Part shown: one piece after another, positions 5,839 through 11,405 of the stretch
Numbering within the stretch: position 1 is the stretch's first letter
Layout of the letters: each line of letters begins with the position of its first letter
Origin: Sulfuritalea sp.
GTDB taxonomy: Bacteria > Pseudomonadota > Gammaproteobacteria > Burkholderiales > Rhodocyclaceae
Assembly (NCBI GenBank): GCA_021738105.1
Contig: JAIPCS010000108.1
Coordinates: forward strand, 1 to 11,405
Reading direction: 5' to 3'
DNA length: 11,405 nt
Position numbers and translations under genes: made by a program
Notes under the pieces: generated by a model
The model's input: the letters and a program-made list of their open reading frames with translations, nothing else
Database searches by the model: none
Told to the model about the DNA's origin: nothing

Positions 5839-6999
5839 TCAGTGAAATTTGCGGATCAATTCCGACAGTTTCGCCAGCCCCGCTTCGGCCTGCGCCTCGC
5901 TAGCGTGACTGAAGTTGAGCCGCAGCTGGCCGCAGGCGCCCGCCTCCGCCGGAAGGAAAGGCTCGCCGGGCATGAAGGCGACGCCCTGCTCGATCGCCAG
6001 TGGCAGCAATAGCCGGGTATCGATGCGGTGCTTGAGCGTGAGCCAGAAAAACAGCCCGCCGGGCGGCGTCTGCCAGACGGCAAGATCGCCAAAGTGACGA
6101 CGCAAGGCGGCGTCGAAGGCGTCGCGCCGCTGGCGGTAACGCGTTGCCAGCGCATCCAGATTCGCAGCTCGCGCGGGATCCTTGAGCTGCTGCAGGACCA
6201 GCCACTGGCTGATACGGTTGCTGTGCAGATCGGCCGCCTGTTTGAGGCGGGTGAGGAAGGGCAGCAATTCCTTTGACGCCACCAGATAACCCAGGCGCAG
6301 GCCCGGTGCCAGGCTCTTGGAAAACGATCCCTGATAAATCCACGGGGCCTGTTGCAGTCGGGCGCAAACCGGCGTGCGCTCGCAAGGGTCGTAGACCAGA
6401 TCGCGGTAAGGGTCGTCCTCGAACAGGGGAATTCGTGCGGCGTCGCAGGCCAGGGCCAAGGCGGTGCGCTGGCCTGCATCCAGACACCGGCCGCTGGGAT
6501 TCTGGAAGGTCGGAATGGCGTAAGCGAAGGCCGGCCTCTCCGACAAAAAGGACGCGGCATCCAGAGTCTGCGGATCGTAGGCGACGAAGCGCGCCCCGAA
6601 AAAGCGGAACACCTGCAAGGCCGCCAGATAGGTCGGCGACTCGACTGCCACTGCGGTCCCCGGATCGATGAACAGCTTGGCGACGAGATCGATGCCCTGT
6701 TGCGAGCCGGACAGGATCAGCACCTGCCCGGGTTCACAGTGCAAGCCGATGTCGTGCAGATCGTCGGTAATTCGCTGACGCAGTTCCCATTCACCTTCAC
6801 TGGGACCGTACTGCAACTGCGGCTGCGGCATTCCTTCCAGACTGAAGTGAGGAAAACTGTCGGCCGCCGGCAAACCACCGGCAAACGAGATCATGCCCGG
6901 ACGATCGACCACGGCCAGGATCTCGCGTATCGGCGAGGCATGCAAATCCAGCGTCCGCGTCGAAAAGCGGGGACTGCCTGGCGCAGATGAAGTACTCAT
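5839..6999 (-). CDS. PLP-dependent aminotransferase, class I/II fold (LysN/MocR-like aminotransferase)
   Basis: Pyridoxal-phosphate enzyme transferring an amino group between an amino acid and a 2-oxo acid; probably cytosolic. The 386-aa length is normal for fold-type I. The lysine that binds PLP is K228 in SFSKSLAPGLRLGY. Also visible are the N-terminal MISFAGGLPAADSFP, the phosphate-region motif LSGSQQGIDL, the cofactor-contacting QNPSG (N167) and EDDPY (D195/196), and the substrate-carboxylate arginine R360 in LRLNFS. These match the 2-aminoadipate/aromatic aminotransferase branch related to the C-terminal domain of MocR regulators, but no DNA-binding domain is attached. The substrate is not determined. 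The ATG at 6999 has only a weak GGA upstream. It is transcribed divergently from a MarR-type regulator, with shared palindromic sites between them that suggest local control. Confidence 0.92.
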   Translation of the reverse strand: MSTSSAPGSPRFSTRTLDLHASPIREILAVVDRPGMISFAGGLPAADSFPHFSLEGMPQPQLQYGPSEGEWELRQRITDDLHDIGLHCEPGQVLILSGSQQGIDLVAKLFIDPGTAVAVESPTYLAALQVFRFFGARFVAYDPQTLDAASFLSERPAFAYAIPTFQNPSGRCLDAGQRTALALACDAARIPLFEDDPYRDLVYDPCERTPVCARLQQAPWIYQGSFSKSLAPGLRLGYLVASKELLPFLTRLKQAADLHSNRISQWLVLQQLKDPARAANLDALATRYRQRRDAFDAALRRHFGDLAVWQTPPGGLFFWLTLKHRIDTRLLLPLAIEQGVAFMPGEPFLPAEAGACGQLRLNFSHASEAQAEAGLAKLSELIRKFH

Positions 7000-7017
7000 G
7001 GCGAATCGTCCATTAAT

Positions 7018-7032
7018 GTCAATACACTTGAC
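7018..7032. promoter_or_regulatory. Operator 1: palindrome GTCAA-N5-TTGAC
   Basis: GTCAA (7018-7022) and TTGAC (7028-7032) form a perfect inverted repeat with a 5-bp spacer. It lies 18 bases upstream of the aminotransferase ATG and just upstream of the regulator's -35 box. With its flanks it matches operator 2 at 17 of 20 positions. It is the likely binding site of the adjacent MarR-type regulator. Confidence 0.65.
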
Positions 7033-7035
7033 CTA

Positions 7036-7065
7036 TAGACAGCCTAGCAGTCATCGCTCTATCAT
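7036..7065 (+). promoter_or_regulatory. Promoter of the MarR-family gene
   Basis: TAGACA (7036-7041) and TATCAT (7060-7065) are separated by 18 bases and match the sigma70 consensus at 5 of 6 positions each. Transcription would be expected to start about 7 bases after the -10 box, at or next to the ATG at 7072. It is flanked by operators 1 and 2. Confidence 0.5.
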
Positions 7066-7080
7066 GTCAACATGCTTGAC
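7066..7080. promoter_or_regulatory. Operator 2: palindrome GTCAA-N5-TTGAC across the start codon
   Basis: GTCAA (7066-7070) and TTGAC (7076-7080) repeat the arms of operator 1 exactly, 48 bp downstream centre to centre. The flanks ATGTCAA and TTGACCTA are also conserved. The spacer contains the ATG of the regulator gene, so a bound protein would block transcription initiation directly. Confidence 0.65.
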
Positions 7081-7554
7081 CTACCCAGGAACGAACCGAA
7101 GTCTGACGCCGACGCCGCACTTTCATCCGCGTCGCAGGAATCCCGCCTGCGCCTTGCTGTCGAGCAGCTCTATTTCGGGTATCGCGCCTTTACCGCCTCG
7201 CCCGACCGCATCCTTGATCAGCGCGGCCTGGGGCGGGTGCATCACCGCATCCTGTATTTCGTCGGGCGCAATGCACAGATATCGGTCAACGCCCTGCTCG
7301 GCGTACTCAAGGTCAGCAAGCAGGCGCTGAATGCGCCCTTGCGGCAACTCATCGAAATGCGGCTGGTGGCCATGGAAACTGCGGCGCACGACAAACGCGT
7401 GCGCCAACTAAAACTTACCGCAACGGGCGCGAAACTCGAAGCGAAGCTGACCGGCGCCCAGATGAAGCTGCTCCAGACTGTGTTCGATGAAGCAGGAAGT
7501 GACGCCGAAGCGGGCTGGCATCAGGTGATGCGCAGCCTTTGCGAGAAAGACTGA
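7072..7554 (+). CDS. MarR-family transcriptional regulator
   Basis: A 160-aa winged-helix regulator. After a polar N-terminal extension of about 25 residues, a dimerisation helix is followed by the winged-helix domain (about 55-120): GLGRVHHRILYFVGRN, then SVNALLGVLKVSKQALNAPLRQLIEMRLV as the helix-turn-helix with its recognition helix near 82-97, and the wing AAHDKRVRQLKLTATG. The C-terminal helix completes the dimer interface. It probably represses itself and the divergent aminotransferase gene through the two palindromes. No ribosome binding site precedes the ATG, and the predicted promoter puts the transcript start at the ATG, so the mRNA may be leaderless. The ligand is unknown. Its stop codon directly abuts the stop of metY. 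Confidence 0.88.
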   Translation: MLDLPRNEPKSDADAALSSASQESRLRLAVEQLYFGYRAFTASPDRILDQRGLGRVHHRILYFVGRNAQISVNALLGVLKVSKQALNAPLRQLIEMRLVAMETAAHDKRVRQLKLTATGAKLEAKLTGAQMKLLQTVFDEAGSDAEAGWHQVMRSLCEKD

Positions 7555-8841
7555 TCAGGCGGTTGCGCGCTGCAGGGCCTGGTCGATATCCCACAGAATG
7601 TCGTCCAGAGTCTCCAGCCCGACCGAGAGGCGAATCAGGTCGGGACCGACACCGGAGGCAATTTGCTGTTCCTCCGACATCTGCCGATGCGTGGTCGAGG
7701 CCGGATGGATGACCAGCGTCTTGGCGTCGCCGATATTCGCCAGATGCGACAGGAACTGAACGGCGTCGATGAATTTCGCCCCCGCCGCCGCCCCGCCCTT
7801 GATACCGAAGGTGAGCACCGCCCCGGCGCCTTTGGGCAGATATTTCTGCGCCAGCGCGTGGTAACGGTTGTCGGCAAGACCGGGGTAATTGACCCAGTCC
7901 ACGCAGGCGTGATCCTGCAGAAATTTCGCCACACCCAGCGCATTGCTGCAGTGGCGCTCCATGCGCAACGGCAGGGTCTCGACGCCCTGCAGCAGCAAAA
8001 AGGCATTCATCGGCGACAAGGCCGGGCCAAAGGTGCGCAGACCTTCCATGCGGCACTTCATGGTGAAACCGAAATCGCCGAAGGTCTCGTAAAAACGCAC
8101 CCCGTGATAGCCGGGCGAAGCCTCGGTCATGGTGGCGAACTTGCCATTGCCCCAGGGAAATTTTCCGGATTCGACAATGATGCCGCCCATGGTGGTGCCG
8201 TGGCCGCCGAGAAACTTGGTGGCCGAGTGGAGAACGATCGCCGCACCGTGGTCGAAGGGCCGGCACAGGTAAGGCGAGGCGAAGGTGTTGTCGACAAACA
8301 GCGGCAGGCCCGCCTGTTCGCCAATACGTGCCACCGCTTCCAGATCGATGACATTGAGCGACGGGTTGCCCAGCGTCTCGACGTACAGCAACTTGGTTTT
8401 GGGCGTAATGGCGCGGGCGAAGTTTTCGGGTTCGTCCGGGTCGACAAAAACGGTGGTGATGCCGAGCTTGCGGAAGTTCACATCAAGCTGCGTATGCGTG
8501 CCGCCATACAACGTGCGTGCCGCGACGATTTCATCGCCGGCCTCGACGATGTTGAGCAGCGCGATCATCTGCGCCGCCATGCCCGTGGCGACGGCCAAGC
8601 CGGCGCGACCGTTCTCCAGCGTGGCCACGCGCTCTTCGAGCACCGCCACCGTGGGGTTGGACAGTCGCGAATAAACGTTGCCAAAGGTTTGCAGGTTGAA
8701 CAGACTCGCCGCGTGATCGGGCGAGTCGAAGACGTACGAGGTGGTTTGATAAATCGGCACGGCCCGGCTGCCGGTGGCGGCATCGGGGATTTGTCCGGCG
8801 TGGAGGCAAAGGGTATCGAAACCAAATTCGCGATCAGCCAT
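7555..8841 (-). CDS. metY: O-acetylhomoserine sulfhydrylase (Cys/Met metabolism PLP enzyme)
   Basis: Converts O-acetyl-L-homoserine and sulfide to homocysteine (or with methanethiol to methionine) in methionine biosynthesis; cytosolic. The 428-aa length fits MetY and is longer than the roughly 390-aa cystathionine synthases of the same family. The PLP lysine is K209 in SATKFLGGHGTTMGG, with VDNTFASPYLCRP (D184), YSRLSNPT, ATGMAAQMIAL and the C-terminal RLSVGLETLDDILWDI also conserved. The N-terminus FDTLCLHAGQ is typical of MetY. The ATG at 8841 has a modest AGGA about 10 bases upstream. The gene follows the CoA-binding protein gene by 10 bases, in the same operon. It converges on the MarR-type gene, the two TGA codons abutting. 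Confidence 0.93.
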   Translation of the reverse strand: MADREFGFDTLCLHAGQIPDAATGSRAVPIYQTTSYVFDSPDHAASLFNLQTFGNVYSRLSNPTVAVLEERVATLENGRAGLAVATGMAAQMIALLNIVEAGDEIVAARTLYGGTHTQLDVNFRKLGITTVFVDPDEPENFARAITPKTKLLYVETLGNPSLNVIDLEAVARIGEQAGLPLFVDNTFASPYLCRPFDHGAAIVLHSATKFLGGHGTTMGGIIVESGKFPWGNGKFATMTEASPGYHGVRFYETFGDFGFTMKCRMEGLRTFGPALSPMNAFLLLQGVETLPLRMERHCSNALGVAKFLQDHACVDWVNYPGLADNRYHALAQKYLPKGAGAVLTFGIKGGAAAGAKFIDAVQFLSHLANIGDAKTLVIHPASTTHRQMSEEQQIASGVGPDLIRLSVGLETLDDILWDIDQALQRATA

Positions 8842-8851
8842 GATGCGTGTC

Positions 8852-9322
8852 CTAGTGAGGTATCCAGTTCGGCCGCCGTGAGGAAATCACGTGCGTGTTC
8901 ACGCCAAACCAGTTGAGCCCGCCAAACAGGCGGGCATATTCGATCTTGACGCAGCGATCCATGATCACCGTCAGCCCGGCCGCCTCGGCGATCTGGCGCG
9001 CCTCATCATTGACGACGCCAATCTGCAACCACAAGGCCTTGGCGCCAATCGCAACGGCATCGTTGGCAATGGGCACGCAGTCGGCCGGCTTGCGAAAGAC
9101 GTCGACCATATCCACCGGCACCGGAATCGAGTGCAGATCGGGATAACAGGTCTGTCCAAGTATTTCGCTGTACTTCGGGTTCACCGGTATCACCGTGTAG
9201 CCATGTTCCAGAAGGTACTTGGCAACAAAATTGGAAGGGCGGAACCAGTCGGCAGAAAGACCGACAATCGCTACGGTTCGGCAATCGCGCAGCACACGGC
9301 GCAGGGTGGGAATATCGCTCAT
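8852..9322 (-). CDS. CoA-binding domain protein (YccU family)
   Basis: A 156-aa single-domain Rossmann-fold protein of the CoA_binding_2 type (similar to YccU). Visible motifs are TVAIVGLSADWFRPSNFVAKYL (residues 16-37, nucleotide-binding loop), VIPVNPKY (44-51), VDVFRKP (73-79), ALWLQIGV (96-103) and MDRCVKIEYARL (121-132). Members bind CoA or a related ligand; the cellular role is not established. It is the first gene of a two-gene operon with metY, 10 bases upstream of it, so a link to sulfur or acyl-CoA metabolism is plausible but inferred. The ATG at 9322 lacks a strong ribosome binding site. Confidence 0.88.
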   Translation of the reverse strand: MSDIPTLRRVLRDCRTVAIVGLSADWFRPSNFVAKYLLEHGYTVIPVNPKYSEILGQTCYPDLHSIPVPVDMVDVFRKPADCVPIANDAVAIGAKALWLQIGVVNDEARQIAEAAGLTVIMDRCVKIEYARLFGGLNWFGVNTHVISSRRPNWIPH

Positions 9323-9582
9323 GAAATGTTTGTTGGTTAAGTAGAGGCGTCGAAAGGAGTTTGTGGAACTTCAATAGATCGCAGGCACACCGAAAACCGC
9401 GCCAACTGCGGCAGTCTACCGCAGGCTGTCGTGCCGGGTATCAACAATGGGGCGCCTTCCAGATTCTGCTCAAGATCGACTGTCGGCGATACCGCGTTTC
9501 AAGCCTTGCCTGTATCAAAAACGCACCCGACAGACTTGATGCTGGCCCTTCTATAGTTAAACGCACCGCATAGGGCTCTTGC

Positions 9583-9610
9583 CTGACAGGAAGACGATTC
9601 CTATCAGTTT
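9583..9610. repeat. Ten-bp hairpin in the intergenic region
   Basis: CTGACAGGAA (9583-9592) pairs with TTCCTATCAG (9598-9607), with one mismatch and a 5-nt loop, and is followed by TTT on the plus strand. It could be a weak terminator or an operator. No plus-strand gene ends nearby, which makes a terminator role less likely. Confidence 0.4.
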
Positions 9611-9635
9611 GACGTTTCGCCGCCTCAAACACGAA

Positions 9636-9674
9636 TTGACAATATTTAATACACACAATAGTTATAGGTGTATT
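9636..9674 (+). promoter_or_regulatory. Candidate promoter region with inverted repeat, upstream of the secreted-protein gene
   Basis: A perfect -35 box TTGACA (9636-9641) is followed by an AT-rich stretch. A 17-base spacer leads to TAGTTA (9659-9664), a poor -10. The inverted repeat AATACAC-N13-GTGTATT (9648-9674) overlaps this zone, as an operator would. Transcripts from here would carry a leader of almost 200 bases before the GTG at 9862. Confidence 0.35.
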
Positions 9675-9848
9675 CTGCTCGTTAGTTGCGGACCTTTGAA
9701 ACAGGCATCGTTTCCTTTTTTGCAGTGTTTGGATTCCACTTCAAGAAGTCTTCCGGCGACTCACCAACCAACAGTTGCCTGGCAGTGCGCAGGGCCTGGA
9801 TACCGGATTCATCTTGAATCGCTTAATCGGGTATTTGATCCTTAGCTG

Positions 9849-9855
9849 AAGGAGG
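9849..9855 (+). promoter_or_regulatory. Strong ribosome binding site fixing a GTG start
   Basis: AAGGAGG, a full match to the anti-Shine-Dalgarno complement, lies 6 bases before GTG at 9862. It decides the start of the 412-aa secreted protein and fits directly with the signal peptide that follows. Confidence 0.85.
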
Positions 9856-9861
9856 CTGATT

Positions 9862-11100
9862 GTGACCCTTGCTACCCTTCTTGATCGCAAGCTTTGCCTC
9901 ATTGGTCTTGTCGCCACCGCCTTCCTGATGCTGACCTCAACTGCACAGGCAGCATGCGCCGTTTTCGATGCGCCCTGCAAGGCCCGGGAAGCCAAAGCTG
10001 CCGCCGAAAAAGCCGCTGCCGCGGCTGCGAAAAAAGCGAAACCCGCCAAGACCGCCGCAACCAAAACCACGGTCAAGGCAGTAACTGCCGCCAAGACCCC
10101 GGCTGTCAACGCCGCGAATGTGGTCAAGGACAAAGGCGCCGATGTGGCCAAATCGCTGGGTTTCGGCCCGACTCAAGGCCCGTGCGGAAAGGCCGGATTG
10201 CGTGCATGCATGGTTTGGGAACATATCCCGACCTGCGACCTGGGTCTGATTCAGAACTTTTCCGGTGACGGCAAATGCATCAAGCCGACCGACGCCGTGA
10301 GGCAGCAGATATGCAAGGACACGGTCAGAAATATCAACAAGGGCATGAAGCTCGGGTTCATGGACCAGGCAATGGATCTGGTTAAAAAGGAGGCGGGAAA
10401 GCTGCAGCCATCCATGAAGAACATCGGCAAGAACAGCCCGATATACCGGGAGGCCGAGGAGTTCGTCAGCGAAAACATGGACGATACGATACCCGAGGTC
10501 CGACGCATGTATACCGCGGCTCAAAAGTCCGATGTGCTCGTCAAACTGTTCCGCAACGCTGACCTGATTTGCGGCGGAGATATCAAAGCAATCAATCGAT
10601 ATCTGGAACGTGCCGGCTTGAAACCTCAGCTACCGGACCACAAGGCGAGTGGGAAAGGACGAAGCAATCCGCCTCTGCTATGTCCGGGCAAGGGAGAAGA
10701 GTTCTGGGAATACCGGGTATTTCTCAAGCCGGCCATATTTCTGCTGGCACAAGGCACCGTGGGATTTTCATACACCACCAACTGGGATTATGCGGGCGCC
10801 GTTACGTTCTTTCTTGGCGGAGGTAGCGGCGTGGTTGGTGCCGCGAGCTTCGCTCCCATAGAGGGTGTAGGCATCACTTATCACGCCTATGCGAATCCGG
10901 CTGATGTTCTGAGCAATCGCCCCGGTATCGCCTACGCATTCAGTCTTCCCGGCGTGGGTCTGGAACTGCCGACGGCGAAATGGGGAGACTTCACGCCATC
11001 CGGTCTGGGAGTCAGCGCAATTCTCGGACTGCAAGTACTCACAGGAACAATCAACGCGACTTACACCTGGAACCTGTACCAATGGAAAGATGCCAACTAA
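9862..11100 (+). CDS. Secreted cysteine-rich protein with Ala/Lys-rich segment, function unknown
   Basis: I do not recognise the family. The 412-aa protein starts with a Sec signal peptide (basic RK, hydrophobic LCLIGLVATAFLMLTSTAQA, cleavage likely after A30; no lipobox). Residues 40-97 form an Ala/Lys-rich low-complexity segment that could bind polyanions. Residues 106-140 hold the spaced cysteines C108, C116, C125 and C139 in a CG..G.RAC...E.IP.C pattern. A helical charged middle region (145-255) follows. The C-terminal 120 residues are Gly- and aromatic-rich, likely beta-structured (GFSYTTNWDYAGAVTFFLGGG), and end GTINATYTWNLYQW. Nine cysteines remain after cleavage, suggesting disulfides and a periplasmic or extracellular location. 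GTG start with a strong ribosome binding site. A Tat-exported protein gene follows 40 bases later, probably in the same operon. Confidence 0.8.
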   Translation: MTLATLLDRKLCLIGLVATAFLMLTSTAQAACAVFDAPCKAREAKAAAEKAAAAAAKKAKPAKTAATKTTVKAVTAAKTPAVNAANVVKDKGADVAKSLGFGPTQGPCGKAGLRACMVWEHIPTCDLGLIQNFSGDGKCIKPTDAVRQQICKDTVRNINKGMKLGFMDQAMDLVKKEAGKLQPSMKNIGKNSPIYREAEEFVSENMDDTIPEVRRMYTAAQKSDVLVKLFRNADLICGGDIKAINRYLERAGLKPQLPDHKASGKGRSNPPLLCPGKGEEFWEYRVFLKPAIFLLAQGTVGFSYTTNWDYAGAVTFFLGGGSGVVGAASFAPIEGVGITYHAYANPADVLSNRPGIAYAFSLPGVGLELPTAKWGDFTPSGLGVSAILGLQVLTGTINATYTWNLYQWKDAN

Positions 11101-11140
11101 GGACAGTCGCTGTTTGGCATTGACATTTCGCGGAGGCCAC

Positions 11141-11405
11141 ATGTACCGAAAAGCAGCTCATTCACCACAGTCCGGGATCCTGCCAACCGGCATGTCGCGG
11201 CGGAGTTTTATCGAAATGACCGGCGCACTGGCTGCGACCTCCCTGCTTCCGTCATGGGCGCATGCAAGGAACATTGAAAACGCGTACGCCACTGAGTCGG
11301 CGTTCAGAAAAGTGGAAACATGGACCGACGATTGCGGCCTGCGCCACGACCGGATCAGCCCGTACTGGCAAAAGCAGTGCGAGTTGCTGCCCTGCTTTCA
11401 GGGCG
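11141..11405 (+). CDS. Tat-exported protein, N-terminal part (cut by window end), function unknown
   Basis: The frame opens at ATG 11141 after GGAGG (4 bases upstream) and runs without stop to the window edge, 88 codons. A twin-arginine signal is clear: SRRSFIE (residues 19-25, consensus S/T-R-R-x-F-L-K), then the moderately hydrophobic MTGALAATSLLPSWAHA with probable cleavage after residue 42. An internal ATG at 11192 would start right at MSRRSF, but the ribosome binding site favours 11141, giving a 17-residue extended n-region. The visible mature part (WTDDCGLRHDRISPYWQKQC) contains cysteines and a histidine but no domain I can name. Tat export implies folding, often with a cofactor, before transport. 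The gene follows the secreted cysteine-rich protein by 40 bases, so the two probably act in the same extracytoplasmic process. Confidence 0.8.
   Translation, partial: MYRKAAHSPQSGILPTGMSRRSFIEMTGALAATSLLPSWAHARNIENAYATESAFRKVETWTDDCGLRHDRISPYWQKQCELLPCFQG

Larger units (their letters stand above)
9323..9861. other. Intergenic stretch of about 540 bases with hairpins, no convincing gene
   Basis: It separates the divergent CoA-binding and secreted-protein genes. It holds a small hairpin (CTGCGG 9406-9411 with CCGCAG 9419-9424), the longer hairpin at 9583-9607, an AT-rich promoter-like zone at 9636-9674, and the strong ribosome binding site at 9849-9855. A plus-strand frame at 9361-9573 is open but has composition and initiation signals unlike a gene. 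Confidence 0.5.

Noticed and set aside
5593..6012. Plus-strand open frame of 139 codons with a basic N-terminal part
   Set aside because: No ribosome binding site and no recognisable domain; its second half is antisense to the well-supported aminotransferase gene. The part before 5839 remains possible but unsupported.
7663..8916. Long plus-strand open frame of 417 codons
   Set aside because: Antisense to metY, which has complete family motifs. The Arg/His/Gly-rich translation is a GC-rich antisense artefact.
9361..9573. Plus-strand small gene after AAAGGAG
   Set aside because: The spacing from the purine-rich motif to TTG (1 base) or GTG (3 bases, other frame) is too short, and the translation has no protein-like pattern.

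Overview
The window is GC-rich bacterial chromosome. Gene content (complete metY, a YefM-YoeB pair, a GGDEF protein, an integron-type attC site, a Tat-exported protein) and codon use suggest a Pseudomonadota, most likely Betaproteobacteria. That placement is inference; no rRNA or other marker gene is present.

Layout. (1) 3-776: the C-terminal half of an aldehyde dehydrogenase with a good rho-independent terminator. (2) 811-2914, minus strand: from upstream to downstream, a YefM-YoeB toxin-antitoxin pair with a recognisable promoter/operator, a polytopic membrane protein, and a pyrimidine-dimer DNA glycosylase that starts 3 bases after the membrane protein's stop. (3) 3165-3985: an island that looks mobile. 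A 208-aa protein of unknown function is framed like an integron gene cassette: a GTTAGGC core 16 bases before its start codon, and an attC-like folded site that contains its stop codon. No integrase gene is in the window. Directly upstream of the cassette is an array of five AATGTC-type repeats spaced 19-21 bp, like the multi-site end of a DDE transposon. (4) 4169-5393, minus: a membrane-bound GGDEF diguanylate cyclase followed by a nested inverted repeat. (5) 5839-7554: a PLP-dependent aminotransferase and a divergent MarR-family regulator, with two near-identical palindromic operators in the intergenic region. The regulator's promoter places its transcript start at or next to the ATG, so its mRNA is probably leaderless. 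(6) 7555-9322, minus: O-acetylhomoserine sulfhydrylase (metY) behind a CoA-binding (YccU-type) protein. The regulator and metY stop codons abut with no gap. (7) 9583-11405, plus: a 0.5-kb noncoding stretch with hairpins and a possible regulated promoter. It is followed by a secreted protein with an Ala/Lys-rich segment and many cysteines, then the start of a Tat-exported protein cut by the window edge.

The two regions most likely to hold something undescribed are the orphan cassette with its phased repeat array (3165-3985) and the secreted-protein/Tat-protein pair (9862-11405). I did not find a complete, recognisable novel defence or mobile system. All family calls come from reading the sequence, without database searches.
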